64,000 nucleotides of DNA from Sinomicrobium kalidii (GCF_021183825.1 NZ_CP089211.1:3273501-3337500); one strand, 5' to 3'. Positions 8,654 to 17,724 are shown, counted from the first letter of the stretch. A program made the numbers and translations. The notes: generated from the sequence alone by a model not told the origin.

Positions 8654-9919
8654 ATGAAAAAAACGATAACCATTGTATTATTTGCCCTGTTGTGCACATT
8701 CAGCATATCCGTAAGGGCACAACACAGGAACCCGGATAATTACAGGAGTCCGGACAAGAACGGGATCAATGTTTTTGAAAGTCCCAAAGACACCGTATCC
8801 ACTTTTGACGGTGTAAGAGTAAGGATAGGAGGTTCTTCCACGCTTCAGTTCCAGGCACTGGACCACAGTAACAACGGAAATGTTGCTTTAAAGGAGATCG
8901 GGGACAATTTTAACCTGGCTACGGCCAACCTGGACCTCGATGTGGCCCTGTTCGACGGGGTGAGAATGCACCTGAGGACCTACCTTTCTTCCCGGCACCA
9001 CCCGGAGCCCTATGTAAAAGGAGGGTATTTCCAGATAGACCGGCTGGATTTTATCAATCCCGGCTTCCTGGAGGACGTGATGAAATACGTTACCGTAAAA
9101 ATAGGGCACATGGAAAGTAACTACGGCGATGCCCATTTTCGAAGAAGCGATAATGCCCAGGCCATTTACAACCCGTTCGTAGGCAACTATATCATGGATG
9201 CCTTTACCACTGAAGTGGGAGCCGAGGTATATTACAGGAGAGACGGATTTATCTCCATGCTGGGAGTGACCAACGGAAAGCTCAACCAGGCTGTGGACAA
9301 CCCGGAAAAAACAAGCCCTTCCTTCCTGGCCAAACTCGGGTACGACAAACAGGTACAGGACGATCTGAGGCTCCGGCTTACAGGTTCTCTGTACCACACC
9401 GCCCATTCCTCAAGAACATACCTTTACGGCGGGGACCGGGCAGGATCCAGGTACTATTTCGTCATGGAAAACGAGGAAGCTACCTCCAAGGGTAATTTTA
9501 CCTCCGGGCGATACGATCCGGGGCTTAATTCCGAACTGACTGCCGTAATGATAAATCCTTTTGTGAAATACAACGGACTGGAGTTCTTCGGAATGTACGA
9601 GAGGTCTTCCGGAAAGGCCCCGGGAGAAGCCGATACCCGGGTATGGAACCAGTACGGTGCCGAATTGCTGTACCGCTTTGGCGGAAGTGAAAAATTTTAT
9701 GTAGGCGGCAGGTATAACCTGGTCAGCGGGGAAGAGACCGTTACCTACAATGATGTGGACATCACCCGCTACCAGTTGGGTGCCGGATGGTTTATGACCA
9801 AAAATATCCTGGCCAAACTGGAATACGTCAACCAGACTTACGACGGTTTTGACACGACCAGCATTCTGAACGACGGTAAGTTCAACGGGCTTATGGTGGA
9901 AGCAGTGATCAGTTTTTAA
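8654..9919 (+). CDS. Outer-membrane beta-barrel porin-like protein
   Basis: A 421-residue protein with a signal peptide (ITIVLFALLCTFSISVRAQ) and a long run of alternating aromatic and polar segments ending in a phenylalanine (LMVEAVISF), the usual C-terminus of an outer-membrane barrel. Segments such as VRIGGSSTLQFQAL and YRFGGSEKFYVGGRYNL resemble phosphate-selective-type porins, but the substrate cannot be assigned. It lies between two YceI genes on the same strand, suggesting an envelope unit. Confidence 0.7.
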   Translation: MKKTITIVLFALLCTFSISVRAQHRNPDNYRSPDKNGINVFESPKDTVSTFDGVRVRIGGSSTLQFQALDHSNNGNVALKEIGDNFNLATANLDLDVALFDGVRMHLRTYLSSRHHPEPYVKGGYFQIDRLDFINPGFLEDVMKYVTVKIGHMESNYGDAHFRRSDNAQAIYNPFVGNYIMDAFTTEVGAEVYYRRDGFISMLGVTNGKLNQAVDNPEKTSPSFLAKLGYDKQVQDDLRLRLTGSLYHTAHSSRTYLYGGDRAGSRYYFVMENEEATSKGNFTSGRYDPGLNSELTAVMINPFVKYNGLEFFGMYERSSGKAPGEADTRVWNQYGAELLYRFGGSEKFYVGGRYNLVSGEETVTYNDVDITRYQLGAGWFMTKNILAKLEYVNQTYDGFDTTSILNDGKFNGLMVEAVISF

Positions 9920-9936
9920 ACGAAAGTATTATACAG

Positions 9937-9965
9937 ATAAGGAGGAGGCAAAAACTCCTCCTTAT
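9937..9965 (+). terminator. Stable hairpin between porin and second YceI gene
   Basis: ATAAGGAGGAG (9937-9947) pairs perfectly with CTCCTCCTTAT (9955-9965) around a 7-nt loop. It lacks a U-run, so it may be an attenuator or mRNA-stabilising hairpin instead of a full terminator. Confidence 0.5.
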
Positions 9966-9979
9966 TAAAAATCAAGATA

Positions 9980-10561
9980 ATGGAAATGGTTTTCCGGTTC
10001 TGGTTCCTGATGATAACGGTGCTGTTCCGCACAGGGCTCCCTTCTCCGGAAGAGGCATGTACCATAGAAATAAAGCAGGGAAGTGAACTGTACCTGAAAG
10101 GATATGCCAACATCCGGGATTTCAACTGTGCATATAACCCCCGGCTACTGGAGAGGTCCGTTCCGGTCACTTTCCGGAGCGAAGGACGGAGAACCGTGTT
10201 CGGGAATGCCGTTATCCGGCTGGATAACCGGGGATTTAACTGCGGGGGAAAAGGGATTAATAAAGACTTTTATGAACTGTTGCAAACAGGTACCTATCCG
10301 CATATACGGTTGGAACTGAAAGAGACTGTAAAGGAAGCAGGAGAAGTAAAGGCCCTCATATCCATGGCCATTGCCGGGGTAAGGCGGGAGTATACGATAC
10401 CCGTGGACCTCACCGGAGGCAAATCCTTCAGATGTTCCGGGACGCTGCGTCTGAATATTAACGATTTCGGGCTGGAACCCCCGAAGAAAATGCTGGGACT
10501 GATCGTGGTCCGGGAAGACATTGAAATCTATTTTGACCTGGACCTCCGTGTAGAGGATTGA
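9980..10561 (+). CDS. Second YceI-like protein
   Basis: A 193-residue protein with a short N-terminal hydrophobic segment (FWFLMITVLFRTGLPSP) and YceI-like features: ELYLKGYANIRDFNCAYN near the start of the mature protein and LNINDFGLEPPKKMLGLIVVREDIEIYFDLDL at the end. It is clearly related in layout to the gene at 8031 but strongly diverged; extra cysteines (ACTIEI, FNCAYN, FNCGG, FRCSG) could form disulfides. Likely a periplasmic ligand-binding protein of unknown ligand, possibly read through from the porin gene. Confidence 0.65.
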   Translation: MEMVFRFWFLMITVLFRTGLPSPEEACTIEIKQGSELYLKGYANIRDFNCAYNPRLLERSVPVTFRSEGRRTVFGNAVIRLDNRGFNCGGKGINKDFYELLQTGTYPHIRLELKETVKEAGEVKALISMAIAGVRREYTIPVDLTGGKSFRCSGTLRLNINDFGLEPPKKMLGLIVVREDIEIYFDLDLRVED

Positions 10562-10654
10562 ACGTGGAAAACGGATAACGAAAACAGAGAAACTTTGCTT
10601 TGTTTATATTTTGTAAAAAAACAGACCTGACAACTTAAAGAAACAATATAGAAA

Positions 10655-11953
10655 ATGTTACACTACACGACTGCCGAAGAAGCTGTTGGCCTCGTATCTT
10701 CCGGGAACCGCGTGTTTTTCCAGGGAGCTGCCATGACGCCGAAACGTTTGATAACGGCCCTGTGTGCACGTCACGGGGAGCTGGAGGATATAGAGATCGT
10801 CCAGATGCATACGGAGGGGAAAGCCCTGTATACCACCGAACCTTATTGCAATACCTTCAGGATAAACAGTTTTTTTGTCGGCGGCAACGTTCGCCACGCC
10901 GTAAATTCACCTTATGGCGATTACATACCCGTATTCCTGAGTGAAATACACCTTTTTTTCCGGAGAAACCTCCTGCCGGTAGATGTGGCCTTCATACAGG
11001 TATCCCCACCGGACAGGCACGGTTATTGTTCCCTGGGGACTTCGGTCGACATTACCCTGGCGGCCGTAGGTGTCGCCCGGAAAGTAGTGGCCCAGGTCAA
11101 TCCCAATGTGCCCAAGACCCACGGAGACGGAATTATCCATGTCAGGAACATCGATGCAGCCATATATGTGGATGAGCCCATATACAGTACGGAACTTTCC
11201 GAATCCACTGCTGTGGAAAAACGTATCGGCTATCACGTCGCCGGACTGATAGAGGACGGAGCCACGCTTCAGATGGGAATAGGGGGGATCCCAAACGGAG
11301 TGCTGGGTCAGCTGGGAGATCACAGGCGACTGGGGGTACATACCGAAATGTTCTCCGACGGGATTTTGCCCCTGGTGGAAAAAGGAGTCATAACCGGGGA
11401 AGAAAAGAAGATAAAACGGGGAAAGCTGGTCACCTGTTTTGCCGTGGGTTCCCCGGAACTGTACCGTTTCCTGGACGATAATCCCATAGTACACTTCAAG
11501 GAAGCATCGTATACCAATGACACGGCGATTATCCGCCAGAATCCCAGGGTAACTGCCATAAACAGCGCTATTGAAATAGACCTTACCGGTCAGGTATGTG
11601 CAGACAGTATCGGGACAAGGCAATATTCCGGCGTGGGAGGTCAAATGGATTTTATACGGGGCGCTTCACTTTCGGAAGGAGGAAAGGCTATTATTGCCCT
11701 GCCGTCGGTCACGGTCAAGGGCATTTCCAAGATTGTTCCGTACCTGAAACAGGGCGCCGGGGTGACTACAACAAGGGCCCATGTGCACTACGTAGCTACC
11801 GAAAACGGCGTGGTGGACCTCTTCGGGAAAAATCTGAAGGAAAGGGCCAAAGCCCTTATTTCCATAGCCCATCCCGACCATATAGAAGCCCTGGAGCAGG
11901 CGGCTTATGAAAGGTTCGGGAGCAATACGGTAGCGATGCCGGGTAAAATATAG
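10655..11953 (+). CDS. Acetyl-CoA hydrolase / 4-hydroxybutyrate CoA-transferase family
   Basis: A 432-residue cytosolic CoA-transferase. Recognisable segments are VDVAFIQVSPPDRHGYCSLGTSVD, LQMGIGGIPNGVLGQLGDHR, GVHTEMFSDGI (with the likely catalytic glutamate), YSGVGGQMDFIRGAS and VVDLFGKNLKERAKALISIAHPDH near the end. Members move CoA between short-chain acyl groups, for example acetyl-CoA and butyrate, succinate or 4-hydroxybutyrate. Such an enzyme would suit fermentative energy saving under low oxygen, but the acyl specificity cannot be read here. It appears to be a single-gene unit; no FNR-type box was found upstream. Confidence 0.88.
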   Translation: MLHYTTAEEAVGLVSSGNRVFFQGAAMTPKRLITALCARHGELEDIEIVQMHTEGKALYTTEPYCNTFRINSFFVGGNVRHAVNSPYGDYIPVFLSEIHLFFRRNLLPVDVAFIQVSPPDRHGYCSLGTSVDITLAAVGVARKVVAQVNPNVPKTHGDGIIHVRNIDAAIYVDEPIYSTELSESTAVEKRIGYHVAGLIEDGATLQMGIGGIPNGVLGQLGDHRRLGVHTEMFSDGILPLVEKGVITGEEKKIKRGKLVTCFAVGSPELYRFLDDNPIVHFKEASYTNDTAIIRQNPRVTAINSAIEIDLTGQVCADSIGTRQYSGVGGQMDFIRGASLSEGGKAIIALPSVTVKGISKIVPYLKQGAGVTTTRAHVHYVATENGVVDLFGKNLKERAKALISIAHPDHIEALEQAAYERFGSNTVAMPGKI

Positions 11954-12174
11954 ACTTTGTATGTAATATTTTTCCAAATGAGAAAAAGCAGGCCCGGGAC
12001 AATGGTACGGTTGTTCGGGGCCGCTTGTTTAAAAGATCTTCAGGATAACGATTTTAATGCTTATATTTGAAAACTACGGATAAAGGGATATTAAGGAATG
12101 TAATACCGGCTGCAAATGCACAGGTCCTCCGTAAGCTATGGCATCCGGTCCGGAATCGTTTAATCGTTTTTATG

Positions 12175-13413
12175 ATGAAGTTTTTCCAGCAGGAAGAAGA
12201 CATTTTCGGAATTCTTCTCGAAACCATTTCAGAAGGTATCCTGGTGGTGGACGGGGAAAAGAAGATCGTAGCCACCAATTCCCCGCTGGAAAGCATGTTC
12301 GGTTATGAAAAAGACGAGTTGCTGGGTAAAAATATGGATATACTTATACCCGGCCAGTACCACCACAATCACAACGATCATTTTAAAAATTATTACGCCA
12401 AATCCAGCAAGCGTAAAATGGCGGCCGGGAGGAACCTGTGGGGCATCAAAAAGGATGGTACCGAGCTCCCGGTCGAAATAGGGCTTAATCCCTTTACCGT
12501 TTACGGCAAGAAATTCGTGGTGGCCCTGGTCATGGACGTTACCGTAAGCCGTGCCGCCGAAAACAAGATCAGGCAGCTCAATGAAGAACTGGAGGAAAAA
12601 GTAGAGATCAGGACACAGGAACTGAAAGACTCCGTCAACCAGTTGCAAAAAGAGGTGAAAAGAAGAATAGAAGCGGAGAACAAGATCAAGAACGCCCTGC
12701 AAAAAGAGAAGGAACTCAACGAATTAAAGACCAAGTTCCTCTCCATGGTCTCCCACGAATTCAAAACTCCCCTGAGCAGTATCCTGGTCTCTGCAACGCT
12801 TATCGGAAAATACACGGAAGCCGATCAGCAGGAAAAACGGGAAAAACACCTGGAGACCATAAAGAACAAGGTGCGTTATCTCAACAATATCCTGAACGAT
12901 TTCCTTTCGGTGGAACGCATAGATTCCGGGAAGGAAAAGTATAAATTCGCTCCCTTCAATATCAGTAAGGTCTTTAACGAGGTTATTTATGATGCCAACA
13001 TGCTGCTGAAGACGGGGCAACGGATCAATTTTCCGGAAGACATAGACAACTACATGTTGTGCCAGGATGAAAAGATCGTGGAACTGATCCTCTCCAATCT
13101 TGTGAGGAATGCCGTGAAATATTCCCCGGAACATACGATAATAGATATCGGGGTAGGGCAGGAAGGAGCGATGTTCGTATTCCGGGTCAAAGATAGGGGG
13201 ATAGGTATCCCGGAAGAAGACCAGAAGCATATTTTCAGCAGGTATTTCCGGGCCAGGAATGCTATTAACGACCAGGGCACGGGTATCGGGCTCAATATCG
13301 TGAAGAGCCACTTGGAAAACCTGGGCGGAGAGATCGATTTTGTCAGTGAAGAAGGAAAAGGAACCACTTTTACGGTAAAACTACCCAATCATGAAAAAGA
13401 TTTTACTCATTGA
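12175..13413 (+). CDS. FixL-like PAS (putative heme) sensor histidine kinase, copy 1
   Basis: A soluble kinase of 412 residues without membrane helices. The PAS domain spans residues ~10-125 and reads like FixL: ILIPGQYHHNHNDHF and AAGRNLWGIKKDGT. H66 aligns with the heme-ligand histidine of FixL and R86 with its distal arginine; their spacing of 20 matches FixL. A coiled coil (130-185) leads to the H-box SHEFKTPLSS (H194) and a full ATPase domain (NLVRNAVKYSP, DRGIGIPEEDQ, GTGIGLNIVKSHLENLGG). The ATG at 12175 is chosen because the paralogue at 29209 begins identically. The end overlaps the response regulator by 23 nt. Heme binding and oxygen sensing are inferred. Confidence 0.9.
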   Translation: MKFFQQEEDIFGILLETISEGILVVDGEKKIVATNSPLESMFGYEKDELLGKNMDILIPGQYHHNHNDHFKNYYAKSSKRKMAAGRNLWGIKKDGTELPVEIGLNPFTVYGKKFVVALVMDVTVSRAAENKIRQLNEELEEKVEIRTQELKDSVNQLQKEVKRRIEAENKIKNALQKEKELNELKTKFLSMVSHEFKTPLSSILVSATLIGKYTEADQQEKREKHLETIKNKVRYLNNILNDFLSVERIDSGKEKYKFAPFNISKVFNEVIYDANMLLKTGQRINFPEDIDNYMLCQDEKIVELILSNLVRNAVKYSPEHTIIDIGVGQEGAMFVFRVKDRGIGIPEEDQKHIFSRYFRARNAINDQGTGIGLNIVKSHLENLGGEIDFVSEEGKGTTFTVKLPNHEKDFTH

Positions 13414-14440
13414 AGACGATCCCGTATTGCGGGAAAGTACGTCGGAACTGCTGGAACTATCGGGTTACGGGGTTTTAACCTCACCCAACGGAAAAAAGGG
13501 CCTGTTTCTGGCCCGTGAAGAAAAACCGGATATCATCGTTTGCGATATCATGATGCCCGAACTCGACGGGTATGGTGTGCTGGAAGCGCTTTCCGCTGAT
13601 AAAAACACCAGGAAGATACCGTTTATCTTTCTCTCGGCAAAGACCGAACGAAAGGAAGTGCGGAAAGGGATGGACCTCGGTGCAGACGATTACCTGACCA
13701 AGCCCTTTGAGGAAACCGAACTCATAAGTGCCATAGAGAGCAGGCTGGCTAAAGTATCCCTCCTCGGGGAAGCCACTGAAGAACAAAAATCCCCGGAACC
13801 GGAAGACGGTGACATCCGAGATATTAACGAACTCAAGAATTTTTTCCTGGACGAAGGGGAATGTTTCGGTTTTGAGGAAGGAGACGTTATCTATTCCGAA
13901 GGAAACCATTCCAACTATATTTTCCTGGTGGAAAGCGGTATGGTAAAGACACATCGTATAGAAGAATACGGCAAGGAACTGATAACAAGCATAAGCCGGG
14001 ACGACGATTTCTTCGGCTATTATTCCTTTACACAGAATATTCCTTACAAAGAATCGGCAACCGCCCTGAAGCAAACAACCCTTTACGGATTGCGGAAAGA
14101 TATCTTTACGGAAATACTAAAAAACAACCACAAGCTAACCATAGAATTGGTGGAATTCCTTGCCGAGGACCTGTCCGGTGTCAGGGAACAGCTATTACAA
14201 ATGGCCTACGGGTCGGTACGGAAAAAAACCGCAAATACCATACTGCGTTTTGTGGAAAAGCTACAGCGGCACGCCCGGAATGAAATCAGGATCTCCCGCA
14301 GCGACCTGGCCGGTGTAGCAGGTATAGCCCCCGAGAGTTTTATCCGTACCCTTTCAGAACTCAGGAAAGCAGGGCTTATTGCCATTGAAGGGCGAAATAT
14401 CAAAGTGCTGGACATTGAGGGTTTGCAAAAGATCGGTTAA
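13391..14440 (+). CDS. Response regulator fused to CRP/FNR-type DNA-binding module, copy 1
   Basis: A 349-residue transcription factor. The receiver domain (1-120) has acidic residues D9/D10, phospho-acceptor D52 (VCDIMMPELDG), S82 and K104 (YLTKPF). A cyclic-nucleotide-binding fold (about 150-260; FGFEEGDVIYSEGNHSN) and a CRP-type winged helix follow. The recognition helix APESFIRTLSELRK places E315 and R319 where FNR has the glutamate and arginine that read TGAT half sites. No FNR-type iron-sulfur cysteine cluster is seen, so phosphorylation is the likely input. It is the best candidate to bind the TGATnnnnATCA boxes in this window (inference). It is translationally coupled to its kinase. 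Confidence 0.92.
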   Translation: MKKILLIEDDPVLRESTSELLELSGYGVLTSPNGKKGLFLAREEKPDIIVCDIMMPELDGYGVLEALSADKNTRKIPFIFLSAKTERKEVRKGMDLGADDYLTKPFEETELISAIESRLAKVSLLGEATEEQKSPEPEDGDIRDINELKNFFLDEGECFGFEEGDVIYSEGNHSNYIFLVESGMVKTHRIEEYGKELITSISRDDDFFGYYSFTQNIPYKESATALKQTTLYGLRKDIFTEILKNNHKLTIELVEFLAEDLSGVREQLLQMAYGSVRKKTANTILRFVEKLQRHARNEIRISRSDLAGVAGIAPESFIRTLSELRKAGLIAIEGRNIKVLDIEGLQKIG

Positions 14441-14485
14441 AGGGTTGTAGTTGGGGAGTTGGTTAGTTCGGAGTTGATTAGTTTT

Positions 14486-14555
14486 ACTCCCCAACTCCCC
14501 AACTCCCCAACTCCCCAACTCCCCAACTCCCCAACTCCCCAACTCCCCAACTCCC
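14486..14555. repeat. 8-bp tandem repeat (ACTCCCCA)n
   Basis: Eight perfect copies of ACTCCCCA at 14486-14549 and a partial ninth. GGGGAGTTGG just upstream (14454-14463) is inverted to the repeat, so the region can fold back. It lies just after the regulator gene. A shorter, degenerate relative lies near 4655-4690. Confidence 0.9.
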
Positions 14556-14623
14556 GGTCATCATATTTTTCTTCCTGTATATAATTTTTGCCCGGTTAAA
14601 GGATGTTATCTGATCTTCCGGGT

Positions 14624-14666
14624 TGATATTTATCATATTTTGTTTTCTTTGGCAGGCATACTTTTG
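14624..14666 (+). promoter_or_regulatory. FNR-type box and -7 element for Usp gene
   Basis: Perfect TGATATTTATCA (14624-14635). TACTTTTG (14659-14666), a full match to TAnnTTTG, begins 35 nt after the box start. Confidence 0.85.
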
Positions 14667-14788
14667 TTCCCATAAGAAGGAAGCAAAATGAAACCGACAT
14701 GACTAAAATAATCCTTAGACACATGGCAATGATTATTTTAGTCATCAAAGGTTACATCTGACCGATGAAAAGCAATAAAAATAAACAG

Positions 14789-15631
14789 ATGAAAAATATC
14801 CTGATCCCTACGGATTTTTCGGAAAACTCATGGAATGCCATTGCGTATGCGTTACTCTTGTTTAAAGAGTTTAAGTGCAGTTTTTATCTGCTTCATGTCA
14901 CGCAGCCCCATGTTTATGCAACAGCAGATGTGCCTTTGGTCACTTTCCCCCGGGATATCGACCAGATACTTCAGACAGAAGCCCGGAAGGAACTGGAAAA
15001 AACACTGGCCAGGATCGAAGGGGAACACAGGAATCCCAATCACCGTTTTGAACTTTTGTCAGCGTACGATTTTTTTATCGATACCATGCGACAGGAGGTA
15101 GAAGATAAGGATATAGACCTGATAGTCATGGGAACCAAAGGAGCTTCCGGGCTAAAAGAGATGACAGTGGGGAGTAATACGGGCGATGTCATTACCAAAG
15201 TAAAGTGCCCGGTGCTGGCCGTTCCCGAAAATGTTGCTTTCCGTCCTCCCGAAGAGATCGCTTTTCCTACCGATTATACTTTGCAGTATTCCGTCAGGGT
15301 TTTGGATACCCTGACCTTTCTGGCCGAAATGTTCCAATCGACGATCCGGGTGCTTCACGTGATCAGAAATGAGGAAGAGAGGTTGAGTGACGCACAAAAA
15401 AGAAACAAGGAATTACTCGGGGACTATCTACGCGATAAAAAACACAGCTTTCACCAGTTGACCCATAAAAACCTGAGCGAAGCGGTACAATGCTTTACAG
15501 AAAGCAGGGACATTGACTGGATAGCCATGATGGCAAAAAAACTCAATTTTTCCCAGCAAATACTTTTCAGGCCCACGGTAGCAAAAATGAGTTATCACAC
15601 CAGGATACCGTTTTTGGTATTGCATGAATAA
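14789..15631 (+). CDS. Tandem-domain universal stress protein (Usp)
   Basis: A ~280-residue protein with two Usp domains. The N-terminal domain starts ILIPTDFSENSWNAIAYAL and carries the ATP-binding pattern G-x2-G-x9-G-S (GTKGASGLKEMTVGSNT). The C-terminal domain (from EEIAFPTDYTL) lacks that loop and ends IPFLVLHE. Usp proteins bind ATP and aid survival in growth arrest or hypoxia. The ATG at 14789, preceded by AAACAG as in the Usp at 27800, is preferred over 14765. It has its own FNR-type promoter, and Hsp20 with another box follows. Confidence 0.9.
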   Translation: MKNILIPTDFSENSWNAIAYALLLFKEFKCSFYLLHVTQPHVYATADVPLVTFPRDIDQILQTEARKELEKTLARIEGEHRNPNHRFELLSAYDFFIDTMRQEVEDKDIDLIVMGTKGASGLKEMTVGSNTGDVITKVKCPVLAVPENVAFRPPEEIAFPTDYTLQYSVRVLDTLTFLAEMFQSTIRVLHVIRNEEERLSDAQKRNKELLGDYLRDKKHSFHQLTHKNLSEAVQCFTESRDIDWIAMMAKKLNFSQQILFRPTVAKMSYHTRIPFLVLHE

Positions 15632-15641
15632 AAGCCAAGAC

Positions 15642-15684
15642 TGATTTTTATCATTTCAATTCACTTTTTCTAAAACTAAATTAG
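15642..15684 (+). promoter_or_regulatory. FNR-type box and -7 element for hsp20
   Basis: TGATTTTTATCA (15642-15653) with TAAATTAG (15677-15684) at the fixed 35-nt spacing. Confidence 0.75.
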
Positions 15685-15719
15685 TGTCATAAATTGTTTA
15701 ACATCAAAAAAATACAGTT

Positions 15720-16160
15720 ATGTCACTTATCAAATTTAACAACAGGTTACCCTGGTCCGGTTCCGGCTTGTCCAGGTTTTTCGACATGGACGATTTTTTC
15801 AGGGATGGTTTTTTGGACAGGACTATCCTGGAACAGCCGGCCCTAAACGTCAGGGAAAAGGAAGACGAATTCGAAATTGAACTGGCAGCCCCGGGCCTCT
15901 CCAAAAAGGATTTCCGGATTGCCGTAGAAAACGGCTACCTGAACATCAGTGCCGAAAAAGAAGAGTCGAAAGAAGAAAAAGATGAGAATTATACCCGTAA
16001 GGAGTTTAATTACAATTCTTTTAAGCGTTCGCTGTTACTTCCGGAAAATGTAAAGGAGGAAGAAGTCAAAGCCAGGTATGAAAACGGAATACTCAAACTC
16101 AATCTGGCCAAAAAAAAAGAAGCCAAAGCATCCCCTTCCAGGGCGATAGAGGTTCATTAA
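15720..16160 (+). CDS. Small heat shock protein (Hsp20)
   Basis: A 146-residue cytosolic chaperone that holds unfolded proteins. The alpha-crystallin domain runs from about residue 38 (EQPALNVREKEDEFEIELAAPGLSKKDF) to ENGILKLNLAKK, including the typical A-x-x-x-NGxL-x-L motif (YENGILKLNL). A charged loop (EEKDENYTRKEFNYNSFKRSLLLPE) is typical of bacterial members. The FNR-type promoter suggests induction on oxygen limitation instead of, or as well as, heat. A clear terminator hairpin follows. Confidence 0.95.
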   Translation: MSLIKFNNRLPWSGSGLSRFFDMDDFFRDGFLDRTILEQPALNVREKEDEFEIELAAPGLSKKDFRIAVENGYLNISAEKEESKEEKDENYTRKEFNYNSFKRSLLLPENVKEEEVKARYENGILKLNLAKKKEAKASPSRAIEVH

Positions 16161-16173
16161 AGAAATTTATGGA

Positions 16174-16206
16174 AACGGGGAGTTGCTTAGAACTCCCTGT
16201 TTTTTT
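16174..16206 (+). terminator. Terminator after hsp20
   Basis: Hairpin of AACGGGGAGTT with AACTCCCTGTT (16174-16201), followed by a run of T; intrinsic terminator. Confidence 0.8.
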
Positions 16207-16228
16207 CTAACTTTTAATAAAAGATAAA

Positions 16229-16684
16229 ATGGCCCTGTACACCAACATTAAATATATGGAATGGAAGAGTGCGGAGGAGATGCACGAAGATGCCAGGCAA
16301 TGGCTTTCCGAACTGGAATTTGCACATACCGAATTGCATTTTCTCGACGAATTGCTCGGTACCTATTTCATAAAATTGAGCACCGACCAGAATTATACTC
16401 AGACCAAAGCACTTGTGGAAAAACTGTCCGCATACAAAAAACAGATCCCCCGTCATATAAAACAGGTCAGGGATCATCAAAACGAACTGGTTGTGCTGCT
16501 GGATGGTATCGATCAACCTTATGAAGAAAGGGAGGTGAAGATCACTCATAAAAGAATACAACAAAACGTAGAGCAGTTGACCCGTGATTTCAGGGAACGG
16601 AAAAAAGAGATGTTCCATACGGTCTACGATATTATGAGGGAAACCAACCGGAAGCACCTTATCGGAGGGAAGTACAGGAAATAA
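16229..16684 (+). CDS. Hypothetical helical (coiled-coil) protein
   Basis: A 151-residue, highly charged, all-helical protein with no membrane segment (MEWKSAEEMHEDARQW, RVREVK-like basic stretches). I do not recognise a named family. Its layout, a short N-terminus then an aromatic helix (WLSELEFAHTELHFLDELL) and long coiled coil, resembles the protein at 20285-20668 (LWEKEILFWKDEIASFQNRLDEI), so they may be paralogues. It lies between the hsp20 terminator and a dehydrogenase gene. No FNR-type box was found directly upstream; read-through is possible. Confidence 0.7.
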   Translation: MALYTNIKYMEWKSAEEMHEDARQWLSELEFAHTELHFLDELLGTYFIKLSTDQNYTQTKALVEKLSAYKKQIPRHIKQVRDHQNELVVLLDGIDQPYEEREVKITHKRIQQNVEQLTRDFRERKKEMFHTVYDIMRETNRKHLIGGKYRK

Positions 16685-16731
16685 AAGTTTTGTAACTATC
16701 CCTTTTTATATAAATCAGAAATACCTGCTTC

Positions 16732-17724
16732 ATGAAAATTCTGTTCTACAGTGTCAGGGCTTTTGAAAGGCCCTATCTGCAAAATGCCGGTAATCATCAC
16801 GATGTTCAGGTGGTTTTTACGAAAGAATCCCTGGACCCGGACACTGCGATACTGGCAATGAATTTCGATGCGGTCTCCCTTTTCACCGGGGACAATGCTT
16901 CCCAGACCGTCCTGGAAATACTGAAGGAGATGGGGGTTAAATATATTGCCCTGAGGTCTGCCGGGTATGATCATGTCAATTTAAAAGCCGCAGGACGTTT
17001 GGGGCTGGAAGTGGCCAATGTACCCGATTATTCGCCCTATGCCATTGCAGAACACGCCGTTGCCCTTCTTCTTGCCCTGAACCGCAGGTTAACGGAATCG
17101 CATAAAAGGGTATCCGGTTTTAATTTCGACATCAACGGGCTGACCGGTTTTGATCTTCATGGAAAAACAGTCGGGATAATAGGTACGGGGCGTATAGGGA
17201 GTGTTATGACAAAGATCATGCACGGTTTCGGGTGTAAACTGCTGGGATATGATATTCATGAAAATGACGAATTACAGCAAAAATACGGTTTGCGGTATAC
17301 CACTTTAAGACAATTGTGTGCCGGTGCCGATATGATCTCCGTTCATGCACCTTTGAATAAAGACACGTATCATCTGCTGGACAGGGAACTGTTCGGAATA
17401 ATGCGAAAGGGAGTGACGATCATCAACACGGCAAGAGGGGCCATCATAAAGACGGAAGACCTGCTGGAGGCCCTTGAGAACAGCACAATAGGCGCTTTGG
17501 GGATGGATGTGTACGAACGGGAAAAAGAGGTCTTTTTTAAAGACTGCTCAAAAACAGGGATTGAAGATATGGCCTTAAAGAAACTGATCGGTATGCCCAA
17601 TGTTTTAGTTACTTCCCATCACGCTTTTCTTACTGCAGAGGCATTGACCAATATCGCGGATACGGTTTTTCAAAATGTACTTGACTGGCAACACGGAAAA
17701 AGTCCGGCAAGTAAAATACCGTGA
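16732..17724 (+). CDS. ldhA: D-2-hydroxyacid (D-lactate type) dehydrogenase
   Basis: A 330-residue NAD-dependent dehydrogenase, most like D-lactate dehydrogenase, which regenerates NAD+ in fermentation. The NAD-binding motif is GIIGTGRIGSVMTK. Catalytic residues are visible: arginine in NTARGAI, glutamate in GMDVYEREKEVFF, and histidine in TSHHAFLTAEAL. The segment IALRSAGYDHVNL and the phrase VPDYSPYAIAEHAVALLLALNR are typical. Fermentative lactate formation fits the low-oxygen theme. A one-mismatch FNR-like sequence at 16706-16717 would put the -7 inside the gene and is not accepted as its promoter. Confidence 0.9.
   Translation: MKILFYSVRAFERPYLQNAGNHHDVQVVFTKESLDPDTAILAMNFDAVSLFTGDNASQTVLEILKEMGVKYIALRSAGYDHVNLKAAGRLGLEVANVPDYSPYAIAEHAVALLLALNRRLTESHKRVSGFNFDINGLTGFDLHGKTVGIIGTGRIGSVMTKIMHGFGCKLLGYDIHENDELQQKYGLRYTTLRQLCAGADMISVHAPLNKDTYHLLDRELFGIMRKGVTIINTARGAIIKTEDLLEALENSTIGALGMDVYEREKEVFFKDCSKTGIEDMALKKLIGMPNVLVTSHHAFLTAEALTNIADTVFQNVLDWQHGKSPASKIP

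Noticed and set aside
12027..12069. Possible regulatory site upstream of sensor kinase copy 1
   Set aside because: TATATTTG at 12062 looks like a -7 element, but the sequence 35 nt before it does not match the box.
16706..16717. TTATATAAATCA upstream of the D-lactate-type dehydrogenase
   Set aside because: One mismatch, and the fixed spacing would place the -7 element inside the coding sequence.
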